Shown: positions 33,067-42,982, counted from the stretch's first letter. The stretch: DNA of 64,000 nucleotides from Planctomycetota bacterium (GCA_014584315.1 JACTNA010000018.1:62001-126000); one strand, 5' to 3'. The notes: generated by a model not told the origin, from the letters alone. Program-made: numbers and translations.

Positions 33067-35874
33067 GTGCGAGTGGAGCGACGATTGGCCAGACGCGTAT
33101 TCGAGATTGCGAAGGACCTCGAGATCAACTCCAAGGCGATCGTGGAGAAGTGCCGCGCCGAGGGGATTCCCGAGGACGTCATCAAGAACCACATGTCCAC
33201 GGTCTCCGCCGGTCTTGAGGCCACGATCCGTGAGTGGTTCACCGCCGGCGAGGCCGCGACCGCGATCGAGACGGCGGACCGCGTGGACCTGGACAAGGTC
33301 CGCGCCAAGCCCCGGCGCCGCTCGCGGAAGGCCGACGGCTCGGACGACTCCGCCGCCGCGGACGCCTCCGAATCGACAACGGCGACGCTGGAGCCCAGCG
33401 CGCCGCCCGTCCCCGAGCCGCCCCGCGCCAAGCCGATCGCGAAGCCCGCGGCCCGCGCGCCGGACGCGCCGACGCGAGCCGTCGCCCCCCCACCTGCCGC
33501 CATCGACGCGCCGGCGGCGCCCGCGCCGACCGAGCCTTCCGCTCCGCAGGCCGAGCCTGCTCGCCCCGCCGCGTCCGTCGGCGCGCCGCCCCCGCCGCCC
33601 CCGCCGCCGCCCGCCCCGGTCGTTCCCGCGCCGCAGAACGTCCCCGATCGGCCGAAGGTGGTCAAGCCCGCCGGTCCGCAGTTGCAGGATCCCGCGCGGG
33701 TGAAACTCGCCGGCCCGAAGGTGGTCCGCATCGAGGCCCCCGAGGCGGTCGAAGCCCCGCGCTCGCGCGGCCCGCGCACCGGCCCGCCGATGGGAGGGCG
33801 CGGCGTGCCCGGGCCGTTGCCCGGCGACACGATGGACGACCGCACCCGCAGCCCGCGCCGCCGGGGCGACCGCGGCGCGAAGCCCCGGCCCGCGACGGCG
33901 ACTCCCCAGCAGCCGCGTCGAAAGACAGACTCGGACGAGTGGCGCACCGGTCCCGGCCACTTCACCGAGGCCGACCTCGCCGAGCGCGAGGCACGGCTCC
34001 AACGCTCCGGCGGTTATCTCAAGCAGCGCCGCCAGCAGGCCAAACTGCGGGGGCAGACGGTCGGCGGCGACCGTTCCTCTTCGCTGGCCGAGACCGGCGG
34101 CAAGGTGCGCATCGCCGCGCCCTTCACCATCAAGGACCTCTCCGCCGCGACGGGCGTCAAGGCCGCCGAGATCGTCAAGAAACTCTTCCTCCAGGGCATC
34201 ATGGCGACCATCAACTCGGGCATCGACACCGAGCGCGCCCAGGAGATCATGATCGAGTACGACATCGAACTCGAGGTCGTCGAGTCGAAATCGGCGGAGG
34301 AGAAGGTGTCGGCCGCCTTCGAGAGCCGCGAGATGGTGGACGAACGGGCGCGCGGACCGGTCGTCACCATCCTCGGGCACGTCGACCACGGCAAGACCAG
34401 CCTGCTGGACCGGATCCGAAAGACGAACGTGGCCGCGGGCGAGGCCGGCGGCATCACGCAGGCCACGAGCGCCTTCCGAGTCCCCGTGCACGTCGGCGAC
34501 GAGGAGAAGCAGATCGTCTTCATCGACACGCCCGGCCACGAGGCGTTCACCGAGATGCGCGCCCGCGGAGCGAACGTGACCGACGTCGCGGTCCTGGTCG
34601 TCGCCGCCGACGACGGCGTCATGCCGCAGACCGTCGAGTCCATCAACCACGCCAAGGCCGCCGGCGTCCCGATCGTCGTCGCGTTGAACAAGATCGACAA
34701 GCCCGAGGCCACGGACTCGAACATCCACCGCATCCTCGGGCAGTTGGCCGAGCACGGCCTGAACCCGACGGAATGGGGCGGCGACACCGAAGTCGTCCGC
34801 ACGAGCGCCACGACCGGCAAGGGCGTGCAGGACCTGCTCGAAGTCCTGGACTACCAGGCCCAACTCCTCGAACTCAAGGCCGACTTCGGCGGGCCGGCGC
34901 GCGGCACGGTCATCGAGGCACGCGTCCTCGAAGGGCGCGGCCCGGTGGCGAGCGTGCTGGTGCGCGACGGCGAACTCAAGGTCGGCGACTTCGTCGTCGC
35001 CGGGCGCGCGTTCGGTCGTGTGCGCGACATCACCGACGACCGCGGCCGACGCCTCAAGGACGCCCAGCCCCCGATGCCCGTGCAGATCTCGGGCCTCGAC
35101 GAACTCCCCGACGCCGGCGACGCCTTCTACTGCGTGTCGTCGCTCAAGCAGGCGCAGGAGGCGGCCGAGCAGCGCAAGCAGCGTGACCGAGAGCAGCAAC
35201 TCGCCCAGCCGAAGGTCACGCTCGACAGCCTCTTCGGACAGATGGCCGAGAGCGAGGTCAAGGAAATCCTGATCGTCCTCAAGGCCGACGTGCAAGGCTC
35301 GGTGGACGTGCTCCGCAACGAGATCGAGAAGGTCTCGACCGCCGAGGTGAAGATCCGTGTCCTGCACGCGGCCGTCGGCGGCATCACGGAGAGCGACGTG
35401 CTGCTCGCGGACGCCTCGCGGGCCGTCATCATCGGGTTCAACGTCATCCCGTCGTCCAAGGCCCGCTCCCTCGCGGACGCCAAGAGCGTCGAGATCCGAA
35501 CCTACCAGGTCATCTACCACATCACCGAGGACGTGCGCAAGGCCGCCGAGGGCATGCTCGAGCCGGAACTGCGCCAGGACATCCTCGGCCACGCCGAGGT
35601 CCGCCAGGTCTTCAAGGTCTCGCGCGTCGGGGCGATCGCGGGCTGCTACATCACCGACGGCGTCGTCGAGCGCGACGCGCTCATCCGTGTCACGCGAAAC
35701 GGCGTGGTCGTCGAGAACGACCGCAGGCTCTCCCAACTCAAGCGGTTCAAGGACGACGCCAAGGAGGTCCGCGCCGGCATGGAGTGCGGCATGAAGATCG
35801 ACGGGTACGACGATATCAAGGAGGGCGACGTGCTCGAGTGCTACAAGAACGTGGAGGTCAAGAGGACGCTCTGA
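33067..35874 (+). CDS. infB: Translation initiation factor IF-2
   Basis: A 935-residue GTPase that brings fMet-tRNA to the 30S subunit. The N-terminal IF2-N module is clear ([20 protein letters not shown]), followed by a long Pro/Ala-rich linker with a run of nine prolines and a basic stretch. A second IF2-N-like element is seen ([21 protein letters not shown]). The G domain has [26 protein letters not shown] and ALNKIDKPE. Domains II-IV follow ([39 protein letters not shown]). Several starts (GTG 33067, GTG 33073, TTG 33085) are close together; the first is used. Confidence 0.95.
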   Translation: MRVERRLARRVFEIAKDLEINSKAIVEKCRAEGIPEDVIKNHMSTVSAGLEATIREWFTAGEAATAIETADRVDLDKVRAKPRRRSRKADGSDDSAAADASESTTATLEPSAPPVPEPPRAKPIAKPAARAPDAPTRAVAPPPAAIDAPAAPAPTEPSAPQAEPARPAASVGAPPPPPPPPPAPVVPAPQNVPDRPKVVKPAGPQLQDPARVKLAGPKVVRIEAPEAVEAPRSRGPRTGPPMGGRGVPGPLPGDTMDDRTRSPRRRGDRGAKPRPATATPQQPRRKTDSDEWRTGPGHFTEADLAEREARLQRSGGYLKQRRQQAKLRGQTVGGDRSSSLAETGGKVRIAAPFTIKDLSAATGVKAAEIVKKLFLQGIMATINSGIDTERAQEIMIEYDIELEVVESKSAEEKVSAAFESREMVDERARGPVVTILGHVDHGKTSLLDRIRKTNVAAGEAGGITQATSAFRVPVHVGDEEKQIVFIDTPGHEAFTEMRARGANVTDVAVLVVAADDGVMPQTVESINHAKAAGVPIVVALNKIDKPEATDSNIHRILGQLAEHGLNPTEWGGDTEVVRTSATTGKGVQDLLEVLDYQAQLLELKADFGGPARGTVIEARVLEGRGPVASVLVRDGELKVGDFVVAGRAFGRVRDITDDRGRRLKDAQPPMPVQISGLDELPDAGDAFYCVSSLKQAQEAAEQRKQRDREQQLAQPKVTLDSLFGQMAESEVKEILIVLKADVQGSVDVLRNEIEKVSTAEVKIRVLHAAVGGITESDVLLADASRAVIIGFNVIPSSKARSLADAKSVEIRTYQVIYHITEDVRKAAEGMLEPELRQDILGHAEVRQVFKVSRVGAIAGCYITDGVVERDALIRVTRNGVVVENDRRLSQLKRFKDDAKEVRAGMECGMKIDGYDDIKEGDVLECYKNVEVKRTL

Positions 35875-35987
35875 TACGCAGCGGCAGAGCGGCCGACCGG
35901 CAGAGTGACACGGCGACGGACTGTCCTCCGCCCCGCTTCCCCTTCACTCCGCCACCGCGCCACGTCGCCGCTTTCTTGCCGCTTCCC

Positions 35988-36422
35988 ATGGTCATCGGCG
36001 TGCTCCAGTTCGAGTTGGTCATCCCGGAGAGCGCATCGCTCAAGGACAAGCGCCGCGTCGTGCGCTCCCTGCGCGACCGCCTGCACCGAGAGCACATGGT
36101 CTCCGTCGCGGAGGTCGCGGCCCAGGACTCCCTGAACGTCGCGGTCCTCGCGGCCGCGGTCGTCGCCTCCGACGGACGGCGCGCGGGCGAGGTGCTCGAC
36201 CACATCGCCGAGAAGCTCCGCTCGCTGCGCGACGCCGAACTCGGGAGCCTGCGCCGCGACATCCTGCGGGCGGACGACGGGTCGGTCGGGCGCGACGCCG
36301 GGGACGAAGACGACGATCGAGACGCGCTCGCCGAGGAGATGAGGCGGCACTACGAGGGTTCGACGGGGCCTGGAAAGGCCACGCCCCGAGACAGTGCCGC
36401 CCCGAAGGGGGCGCGCCCATGA
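35988..36422 (+). CDS. ylxP: DUF503/YlxP-family protein
   Basis: A 144-residue protein of the DUF503 (YlxP) family, commonly found between infB and rbfA. The diagnostic segment is present: VIGVLQFELVIPESASLKDKRRVVRSL, then SVAEVAAQDSLNVAVLAAAVV and HIAEKLRSLRDAEL. The last 45 residues are an acidic extension not typical of the family. Its stop overlaps the rbfA start (ATGA), as expected for a ribosome-maturation operon. Biochemical role unknown. Confidence 0.9.
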   Translation: MVIGVLQFELVIPESASLKDKRRVVRSLRDRLHREHMVSVAEVAAQDSLNVAVLAAAVVASDGRRAGEVLDHIAEKLRSLRDAELGSLRRDILRADDGSVGRDAGDEDDDRDALAEEMRRHYEGSTGPGKATPRDSAAPKGARP

Positions 36423-36817
36423 CCCGGCGTGCCGAACGGGTCGCTTCGGCGGTGCATGGCGCGGTCCAGGCCGTCCTGTCGCGCGGGCTGTCCGACCCCC
36501 GCGTGCGCGGGCTGATCACGGTGACAGGCGTGACGGTGTCGGACGATCTGCGGCAGGCGTTCGTGCGTGTCTCGATCATGCCCGCCGAGCACGAGGAACT
36601 GACGATGCACGGCCTGCGGGCGGCGGCGGCGCACGTGCGCCACGCCATCGGCGACGCCCTCGAGCTGCGGCGCACGCCGGACATCGAGTTCCGGCTCGAC
36701 CGGGCGACGAAGCGGCAGGCCGCCGTGCTCGAGGCGCTGGAGAAGGCGCGGCAGGTGACGCCCCCGGGCGAGCCGGTTTCGGAGCGCGGGGCGAATCCGC
36801 CGGAGGGGGGGGCGTGA
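36419..36817 (+). CDS. rbfA: Ribosome-binding factor A
   Basis: A 132-residue KH-fold factor for 16S rRNA 5'-end maturation. Recognisable features: RRAERVASAVHGAVQAVLSRG, DPRVRGLITVTGVTVSDDLRQAFV, and the C-terminal ALELRRTPDIEFRLDRATKRQ (in most RbfA: R.~P.l.F..D). The last 20 residues are Pro/Gly-rich. It is overlapped at both ends by ATGA/GTGA junctions, so ylxP-rbfA-HhH gene-TPR lipoprotein form one coupled series. Confidence 0.93.
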   Translation: MTRRAERVASAVHGAVQAVLSRGLSDPRVRGLITVTGVTVSDDLRQAFVRVSIMPAEHEELTMHGLRAAAAHVRHAIGDALELRRTPDIEFRLDRATKRQAAVLEALEKARQVTPPGEPVSERGANPPEGGA

Positions 36818-37524
36818 GCGCGACGGACCGCACCCGGGAACTGCGTTCGCTGTTGTTCCGGCTGCGCAAGCGCGTCAAGCCGCTCGCGCCGGGGCACGCG
36901 GGCCCTGCGCCCGAGGGCGCGGACCCGGTCGTGCACGAACTCGTCTACTCGTTTCTCGTCTGGGAGGCCTCCGCGCCACTCGCGACCGCCGCGCTGGGCC
37001 GCTTGAGGGCCGCCGTCGTCGATTACAACGAGTTGCGCGTGTGCTACCCGCGGGAACTCGCCTCGCTGATGGGCGAGGGATACCCGCTCGCGGTCGAGCG
37101 CGCCACGCGCCTGCGGGCCGCGCTCACCGAGGTCTACCGGCGCGAGCACGGCACCATGCTCGGGCGGCTGATCGACCTGCCGAAGCGCGACGCCCGCGCC
37201 TACCTCGAGGCCCTCGAAGGTGTGCCGCCCTTCGTCGCGGCCCGGGTCGTGCTGCTCGCGCTCGGCGGGCACGCCGTCCCCCTGGACACCATGCTGCACG
37301 GGATGCTCGCCGCCGAAGAGGCGGTCGAGCCGGGCGGCACGATCATCGACGCCATGGGATGGCTGGAACGAACCCTCCGCGCGAAGGAGTCCGAGGAGGC
37401 GTACCTCCTGCTCGAAGCGTGGCGTAAACGCAAGGCGCCCAAGGTCGGCCCGCCCGCGGAGGCCAAGCCCAAGCGATCGGGCAAGGCGCAGGCCCGGAAT
37501 CGCGGGAGCGAAGCCGAATCATGA
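36814..37524 (+). CDS. HhH-GPD (endonuclease III-like) domain protein, catalytic Lys missing
   Basis: A 236-residue protein beginning at GTG 36814. The central part resembles the helix-hairpin-helix core of endonuclease III-type DNA glycosylases: VHELVYSFLVWEASAPLATAAL, then ALEGVPPFVAARVVLLALGG and HAVPLDTMLHGMLAAE. The hairpin Lys of true EndoIII (GVGRKTA) is replaced (FVAARV), while the Asp in LDTML is in place of the VDTH motif. There is no C-terminal FeS Cys cluster. A basic tail (KRKAPK...KPKRSGKAQARNRG) could bind nucleic acid. Coupling to rbfA suggests an RNA- or DNA-binding role rather than glycosylase activity; this is inference. Confidence 0.75.
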   Translation: MSATDRTRELRSLLFRLRKRVKPLAPGHAGPAPEGADPVVHELVYSFLVWEASAPLATAALGRLRAAVVDYNELRVCYPRELASLMGEGYPLAVERATRLRAALTEVYRREHGTMLGRLIDLPKRDARAYLEALEGVPPFVAARVVLLALGGHAVPLDTMLHGMLAAEEAVEPGGTIIDAMGWLERTLRAKESEEAYLLLEAWRKRKAPKVGPPAEAKPKRSGKAQARNRGSEAES

Positions 37525-40500
37525 CCACGCGACCGCGACGTCCCCGGACCCTCGCTCTCAGGCACGCCCCGCTGCTGTCGGCGGCGATCCTGCTCTGCGC
37601 CGCGGGCGTCGCCGGGGGATGCGCTTCCGGGGGCGGGTCGAGGGCAACGCCCGCGCCCACCGACGGTCAGCCGACGACCGGCGCGGCCGAGGCCCGTCTC
37701 CGCGCACTCGCGGCGGCGCAGGAGCGCACGCCGAACCGGCGGGCGGCGTCGCTCGGCCCGCCGCCCGGCATCGACCCGCTCGTGCTCTCGCCGATCGACC
37801 GCGACAGCGAGGCGTGGCGGCGCGCCACCCTGAGCCACGAGGACGCGGTGCGCGAGTGCGCGGCCTCCGCTCGCCCGATCGAGACCGCGGAGCCGCAGCC
37901 CCGACGCGACGACTCGACCGACGCGCTCCGCCTGTACGCATCCGGGCGTGAGCGCCTGCTCGACGGCGACGCGGTCGGGGCGGTGCGCGACCTGGAACGG
38001 GCGACCATCCTCGACCCCGGCTCCGCGGAAGTCTGGCGAGCGCTCGGCGCGGCACAGACCGCCGCGGGCCAGATGAGCGGCGCGATGTCGTCCATGCGGA
38101 GGGCTGTTTCGCTTGGGCTGGTGGATGCGCAGGCGTTCGCCGCGCTGGGCCGCCACGCGCTCCGCGTCGGCGACAATCCCGAAGCCGTCGCGATGCTCGC
38201 CCGTGCGCTCGCGTCAAACCCCGCGGCCTCCGACCCCGCGCTGAGGACCGTCGTGCTCGTCGACCTCGCCGATGCGCTCCACGAACAAGGCTACCTTTCG
38301 GCGAGCGCGGAGGCGGTGCGCCGGGCGATCGAGCAGCCGGAGCGCATCTCCGGCTCGACCGCGTACCGCGCGGAGTTGGGCGCGATCGTGCGCCGCGCGG
38401 GCGAACTCTGGCGGCGCGTCGGCGACGACGCGTGCCGACTCGGGGACTTCGACCGCGCGCAGACGGCGTACCGGCGCGCCGCCGCCTCCCCCGCGATCGA
38501 CCCGGGCGCTGTCGCGCCGCGGCGCGTGTACGCCTCGCTGCGGCTGGGACGGTCCGCGGAGGCCGCGCTCGCCCTCCTCGACGAGGTCCGCCACGAGACC
38601 GCTCGCACCGACCCGCGCCTCGTCGGGCTGGTCCGCCACGTGGCCTCGGCGAGCGACACCGAAGCCCGTCTCCTGGCCGACGCCATCGCCGAGCAACTGC
38701 GTTCGCTCGCCCCGGACGCCCCGCCGAGCATCTCCGCGAGGCTGGTGCGCGCCAGGGCCGCCGCCATGCCGCCCGCCGAGGCGCGACGCACGCTGCGGGA
38801 GCACCTCTCGGCCCGTCCCACCGACGGCGATGCGCTCGACGACCTGCTGCGCCTCGCGTCGGGGTCGGGGCTTGGCGCGGCGGCGGAAGAGACGGTCATC
38901 CTCGCCGCCGCACACCCCCTCGAGGCCGACGAGTTCGCCGCCGCACTGCTCGCCGCCGCGCCGAGCGCGAGCGCCGCGGTCGATGCCGTCGAGGGGCGCG
39001 GCGCGGGCCTGCTCGTCCGGGCATTCCTGCTCATCGGCGCGTCGCGCCCGGACGAAGCCGCGGACGCGGTCTCGGGCGCTGCGCCGCGCGGCATCGCGCC
39101 GGAGGGCTGGGCGTTCGCGCAGGTCGCCGCGGCCTCGGCCGCCGGTCGATGGGACCAAGCCGAACGCGCGCTGCGATCGCTCGAATCGCCGCAGAGCCGC
39201 TCGCAACGGCACGCTCTCGTGCGTTCGCTCCGCGCCATGCAGCGATTCGCGGCCGCTCTGCGCGAGGTGGAGCCGCTGCTCGGTCCCGAGGCCGACATCG
39301 ACATGCTCATCCGCGGGTCGGAGTTGTACCTCGGCTTCGGGCGAGCGACGGAAGCCGAGGCCCTCCTCGGGCGCGCGCACACGATCGACCGCTACGACGA
39401 GCGCGTCTACGAGGGCCTGCTCTCGCTCTATCAGCAAGGCTCGCCCTTGGAGAACCCGCAGCGGCAGGCGGCGGTCGCACGCGAACTCCGCGAGACCATC
39501 CCGTCGAGCAGGCTGCTGCGCTGGCTCGCGGCCCAGGAACTTGCCCAGCGCGGCCTGCTCGACGAGGCCGAGCGCGCCCTGCTCGACCTTGCCTCCGAAG
39601 GCCGCGGCACCGAGCGAGCGGTCGAACTGCTCGTGCAGGTGTGGGACGTGGTCGCCCAACGCGAAGGCCCGGACGCCCTGGAAACAGCCGAGACATGGGT
39701 GCGCGAGCGGGTCGCCGAGCGGCCCGGAAACGCCGTGCTGAACGCCGCGTTGGCCCGCGTGCTGCTCGCGCGGGGCAAGGTCGACGAGGGCGTCGCGTAC
39801 CTCGCCGAGCGGCGCGACCTCTCTCCGAACGTGGCGCGGCTGCACGAGCAGGCCCTGCGATCGTTCCTCGGGCGAACGGACGAGGCGAACGGGCTGGCGC
39901 TCACGCGCCTCTTCGCCGCCCCGCCCACGATCGACAACTCGCTTGAGCTCGCGGGCGTGCTGGTGCAGTCCGGCATGTTCACCGAGGCGATCGAGCCGAT
40001 CGCTCGGGCGGTGCCGGAGGGCGTCACGCTGACGGCACGCCAGAAGTCGTCGTTGATGGCCGTGCTCGCGATGGTCGGCGAAGCCGCGACCACGGGCCGC
40101 GACACCGACGCCGCACGCGCCGGCCTGGCGATGATGGACGCGGTGCTGGCGCGCGGCATCGACCTGCCGTGGCCCTTCCATCGCGCTCGGTGGGGCATGA
40201 TGGCCGACGTGGCGGACCTGCCCGAGAGCGACTTCGCCGACGCCGCGATCGCGCTGATCGAAGCCGCGCCGGACGTCGAATCGATCGAGGAACTCATCGG
40301 CCCCCCGCAGGACGGCGCGCCCGCGTGGACGCTCGACACGGCACGGGCCGAGCTGGCGTACGTCCTCGCAAGCACGCTCTGGACCACCGGGCGAGAGGAC
40401 GCCTCGCTCGGCGTCTACCGCGTCGCGCTCCGCTACAACCCCGAGCACGCATGGTCCAGCAACGACCTCGGTTACTTCCTCGTCGAGCGCGGCGAGGACA

Positions 40501-40946
40501 TGGCCGAGGCCGAGCGGCTGCTCGAGCAGGCCTACCGGCTCAGGCCCGACGAGGCCAGCATCGTCGATTCGCTCGGGTGGCTCCGCTACCGTCAGGGCCG
40601 GTTCGAGGACTGGCAGGACGAGCAGGGCACGCAACGAGAGGGCGCGATCACCCTGCTGCGCCGCGCCACGCAACTGCCCTCGGGCGTCGAGAACCAGACC
40701 CTGCACGACCACCTCGGCGATGCCCTCTGGGCCGCGGGCCGACGGCAGGAGGCGATCGCGGCGTGGCAGCGCGCCGACCGCTGGGCGACGATCGCGCTCA
40801 CACGCCTCGTCGGGCAGCCCGACTCGCCGCGCGCGGCGCGACTCAACGAGCAGCACGCGCGGATCACAGCCAAGCTCCGGGCCGCACGCGAGGGCGGCGA
40901 GCCGCAGATCGCCCCGCGCTTCGATTCGCCCGGCGGCGGGGGATGA
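37521..40946 (+). CDS. Large TPR-repeat lipoprotein
   Basis: A 1141-residue protein with a lipoprotein signal (LLSAAILLCAAGVAGGCASGG). The rest is alpha-helical with many TPR units, e.g. ALRLYASGRERLLDGDAVGAVRDLERATILDPGS, AEVWRALGAAQTAAGQMSGAMSSMRRAV, LGRHALRVGDNPEAVAMLARALASNPA. Near the C-terminus it has a typical closing series (VYRVALRYNPEHAWSSNDLGYFLVERGEDMAEAERLLEQAYRLRPDEASIVDSLGWLRYRQG, given here only in outline at about residues 965-1025). It is probably an outer-membrane-anchored periplasmic assembly scaffold. ATGA overlap couples it to the HhH gene. Confidence 0.88.
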   Translation: MTTRPRRPRTLALRHAPLLSAAILLCAAGVAGGCASGGGSRATPAPTDGQPTTGAAEARLRALAAAQERTPNRRAASLGPPPGIDPLVLSPIDRDSEAWRRATLSHEDAVRECAASARPIETAEPQPRRDDSTDALRLYASGRERLLDGDAVGAVRDLERATILDPGSAEVWRALGAAQTAAGQMSGAMSSMRRAVSLGLVDAQAFAALGRHALRVGDNPEAVAMLARALASNPAASDPALRTVVLVDLADALHEQGYLSASAEAVRRAIEQPERISGSTAYRAELGAIVRRAGELWRRVGDDACRLGDFDRAQTAYRRAAASPAIDPGAVAPRRVYASLRLGRSAEAALALLDEVRHETARTDPRLVGLVRHVASASDTEARLLADAIAEQLRSLAPDAPPSISARLVRARAAAMPPAEARRTLREHLSARPTDGDALDDLLRLASGSGLGAAAEETVILAAAHPLEADEFAAALLAAAPSASAAVDAVEGRGAGLLVRAFLLIGASRPDEAADAVSGAAPRGIAPEGWAFAQVAAASAAGRWDQAERALRSLESPQSRSQRHALVRSLRAMQRFAAALREVEPLLGPEADIDMLIRGSELYLGFGRATEAEALLGRAHTIDRYDERVYEGLLSLYQQGSPLENPQRQAAVARELRETIPSSRLLRWLAAQELAQRGLLDEAERALLDLASEGRGTERAVELLVQVWDVVAQREGPDALETAETWVRERVAERPGNAVLNAALARVLLARGKVDEGVAYLAERRDLSPNVARLHEQALRSFLGRTDEANGLALTRLFAAPPTIDNSLELAGVLVQSGMFTEAIEPIARAVPEGVTLTARQKSSLMAVLAMVGEAATTGRDTDAARAGLAMMDAVLARGIDLPWPFHRARWGMMADVADLPESDFADAAIALIEAAPDVESIEELIGPPQDGAPAWTLDTARAELAYVLASTLWTTGREDASLGVYRVALRYNPEHAWSSNDLGYFLVERGEDMAEAERLLEQAYRLRPDEASIVDSLGWLRYRQGRFEDWQDEQGTQREGAITLLRRATQLPSGVENQTLHDHLGDALWAAGRRQEAIAAWQRADRWATIALTRLVGQPDSPRAARLNEQHARITAKLRAAREGGEPQIAPRFDSPGGGG

Positions 40947-40993
40947 ACCGAGAACCACGCGCACCCCGGCGTGCCGCTCGCCGGAGCGCACGA

Positions 40994-41029
40994 GCGGAAG
41001 AAGCCGCCACGCGGCGGCGGGGAACCCGG
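40994..41029. repeat. Interspersed repeat with GCCGCC/GGCGGC stem, copy 2
   Basis: GCGGAAGAAGCCGCCACG, then CGGCGGCGGGGAACCCGG, lies just before yebC and closely matches the element at 20110-20145. Confidence 0.7.
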
Positions 41030-41040
41030 AGGAGACGCCC

Positions 41041-41787
41041 GTGGCCGGACACAGCAAGTGGGCCAACATCAAGCACCGCAAGGAGAAGCAGGACCGCAAG
41101 CGCGGCAAGGTGTGGTCCAAGTGCTCGCGGGCCATCATCGCCGCGGCCCGCGCGGGAGGGGGCGACCCCGCCACCAACCTCGCCCTCCGCTACGCCATCG
41201 ACGAGGCCAAGTACGCCAACATGCCCAAGGACACCATCCAGCGGGCGGTCGAGAAGGGCGCGGGCGGCGGCGGAGGCGAGAACTACGAGGCCATCACCTA
41301 CGAGGGCTACGGCCCCGGCGGCGTCGCCGTCATGGTCGAGGCCCTGACCGACAACCGCGCCCGCACCGCGCCGGACCTCCGGCTCATCTTCTCCAAGCAC
41401 GGCGGCAACCTCGGCAACTCCGGCTCCGTCGCCTTCCAGTTCGAGACACGCGGCCGTGTCGTGGTGGACGCCTCGCTCGCCGACGAGGAGCGCATCATGC
41501 AGATCGCCCTCGACGCCGAGGCCGACGACGTGCAGCCCCCAGAGCCGGACGACGAAGGCCCCGGCTTCTGGACGCTGCTCGTCGAGCCGACCGGGCTGCT
41601 GCGGCTGAAGGATGCGCTCGAGCAAGCAGGCATCGAACCGGCCGAGGCCGAAATCGCACGCATCGCCCAACAGACCACCGAGGTCCGCGGCGAGGACGCC
41701 AGGCAGCTCCTCGCCCTGATCGACGCCCTCGAAGACAACGACGACGTGCAGAAGGTCTACACGAACGCGGATGTTGTGGAGGAGTGA
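41041..41787 (+). CDS. yebC: YebC/PmpR-family protein
   Basis: A 248-residue protein of the YebC/TACO1 family. Family members act in transcription regulation or assist translation of problematic sequences. Strong signatures: AGHSKWANIKHRKEKQDRKRGK at the N-terminus, DNIPKDTI-type stretch ANMPKDTIQRAVEKGAGG, YEGYGPGGVAVMVEALTDNRART and HGGNLGNSGSVAFQFE. It starts with GTG 41041, preceded by GGAGGAGAC, a strong ribosome-binding site. Complete and of normal length. Confidence 0.95.
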   Translation: MAGHSKWANIKHRKEKQDRKRGKVWSKCSRAIIAAARAGGGDPATNLALRYAIDEAKYANMPKDTIQRAVEKGAGGGGGENYEAITYEGYGPGGVAVMVEALTDNRARTAPDLRLIFSKHGGNLGNSGSVAFQFETRGRVVVDASLADEERIMQIALDAEADDVQPPEPDDEGPGFWTLLVEPTGLLRLKDALEQAGIEPAEAEIARIAQQTTEVRGEDARQLLALIDALEDNDDVQKVYTNADVVEE

Positions 41788-41798
41788 CGCGCGGCGCG

Positions 41799-41836
41799 AC
41801 AGTTGACAGTGGACAGTTGACAGTGGACAGTTGACA
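41799..41836. repeat. 14-bp tandem repeat after yebC
   Basis: The unit ACAGTTGACAGTGG occurs twice fully (41799-41812, 41813-41826) and then as a 10-nt partial copy. It is less GC-rich than its surroundings. Confidence 0.9.
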
Positions 41837-41900
41837 TGGAGGCATCAGGGGCCGGCCTGATACAGCGCTCCCTCCACCCTAGAACTCGCGATCGCTGCGC

Positions 41901-41931
41901 CTCAAGTCTCAGGACTCAAGACTCAGGACTC
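41901..41931. repeat. 14-bp tandem repeat before the hydrolase gene
   Basis: CTCAAGTCTCAGGA (41901-41914) and CTCAAGACTCAGGA (41915-41928), followed by CTC. It lies about 10 nt upstream of the TTG start at 41940. Confidence 0.85.
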
Positions 41932-41939
41932 TCTCCCCC

Positions 41940-42950
41940 TTGGGCCTCCTCCTCCTCCTCCTCCTCGGCCTCATGCTGCTCTGGGCGGCGACCGTCGCCT
42001 GGACGGCGTGGCTCCTCACCCACCCCCCGCGACGCACCATCGCCTGGGCAATCTCGCGCGGCCTGCCCGCCGACCCGTCGCAGTTGCCTACGCCGCGACG
42101 CTTCAGCGAGTGGACCTTCCGCACCCGCGGCCTCGACCTGCCGGTGTGGGACGTGCAGGGGGACGACCCGGCCGGCCCCGTCGTCGTGATGACCTACGGC
42201 TGGAGCGACTCGCGCATCGGCGCGCTGCGGAGGCTCGAGGCGGTCGCCCCGGTCGCGTCGCGCGTCATCATCTGGGAGCAGGAGGGCCACGGCGACCCGC
42301 ACGATGTGCCCGGCCTCTGCCGCCTCGGCACGCGCGAGCCGGACGACCTGTGCGCCCTGCTCGATCGAATCGATGACGGCGGGCGCGGCGGCGTGGGGGT
42401 TGTGCTGCTCGGCTGGTCGCTCGGTGCGGGCGCGTCGATCGTCGCGGCGGCTCGTGAGGGGGGGCGCGACGGCGTTCGCGAGCGCATCCGCGCCGTCATC
42501 GCCGAGGCCCCCTACCGCCTCGCCCCGACGCCCGCCCGCAACGTGCTGCGCCTGCGCGGGATGCCGTGGCGGGCGACGCTGATGCCGGCAATGGCACTCA
42601 TCGGCATCGCGCAGCGGATCGCGCCGAACTGGGGGACAAGACCCGACTTCGACCGCGCCGCCCACGCCGCCCGCATCGCCTGCCCGCTGCTCGTCCTCCA
42701 CGGCACGGACGACGAAGTCTGCCCGGTCGAAGACGGCCGTGAGATCGCCGCGGCCTCCCCACACGCCCGCATCGTCGAGATCGAAGGCGGGCGGCACAAC
42801 TCGCTCTGGACGGACGAGCGGCACAGGGCGCAGGCGGAGGCGGCCGTGCGCGGGTTCGTGGAGGAGAACGCGGAGGGAGCGGAGAGGAACGCGCAGAGCG
42901 CGGAGGGGAACGGGGGAAGGGATCGAGGGTTAGGGGAGGGTGGGATCTAA
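41940..42950 (+). CDS. Membrane-anchored alpha/beta hydrolase
   Basis: A 336-residue protein starting at TTG 41940. An N-terminal hydrophobic helix (LLLLLLLGLMLLWAATVAWTAW) is likely an anchor. The hydrolase fold shows the nucleophile elbow GWSLGAGAS (Ser near residue 156), VLHGTDDEVCPVEDG with the acid Asp and GGRHNSLW with the catalytic His, so the Ser-Asp-His triad is intact. Substrate unknown. The last 35 residues (NAEGAERNAQSAEGNGG...) are encoded by an imperfect GC-rich tandem repeat, so the natural C-terminus probably lay near residue 303. It converges on serS. Confidence 0.85.
   Translation: MGLLLLLLLGLMLLWAATVAWTAWLLTHPPRRTIAWAISRGLPADPSQLPTPRRFSEWTFRTRGLDLPVWDVQGDDPAGPVVVMTYGWSDSRIGALRRLEAVAPVASRVIIWEQEGHGDPHDVPGLCRLGTREPDDLCALLDRIDDGGRGGVGVVLLGWSLGAGASIVAAAREGGRDGVRERIRAVIAEAPYRLAPTPARNVLRLRGMPWRATLMPAMALIGIAQRIAPNWGTRPDFDRAAHAARIACPLLVLHGTDDEVCPVEDGREIAAASPHARIVEIEGGRHNSLWTDERHRAQAEAAVRGFVEENAEGAERNAQSAEGNGGRDRGLGEGGI
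42847..42935. repeat. Imperfect GCGGAG-type repeat at the 3' end of the hydrolase gene
   Basis: Runs of GAGAACGCGGAGGGAGCGG, AACGCGCAGAGCGCGGAGG and related purine-rich units encode the protein tail. Similar units in the opposite orientation lie at 43029-43085. Confidence 0.65.
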
Positions 42951-42982
42951 GGATCGAGGGACCAAGGGGCCTGGACAGAGTG

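Noticed and set aside
31147..35736. A roughly 1,500-codon minus-strand open frame
   Set aside because: It is antisense to nusA and infB, and its translation is low-complexity and shows no family motif.
41799..41931. Possible CRISPR array
   Set aside because: The units are 14 bp and directly adjacent, with no spacers and no cas genes nearby. They are simple tandem repeats.
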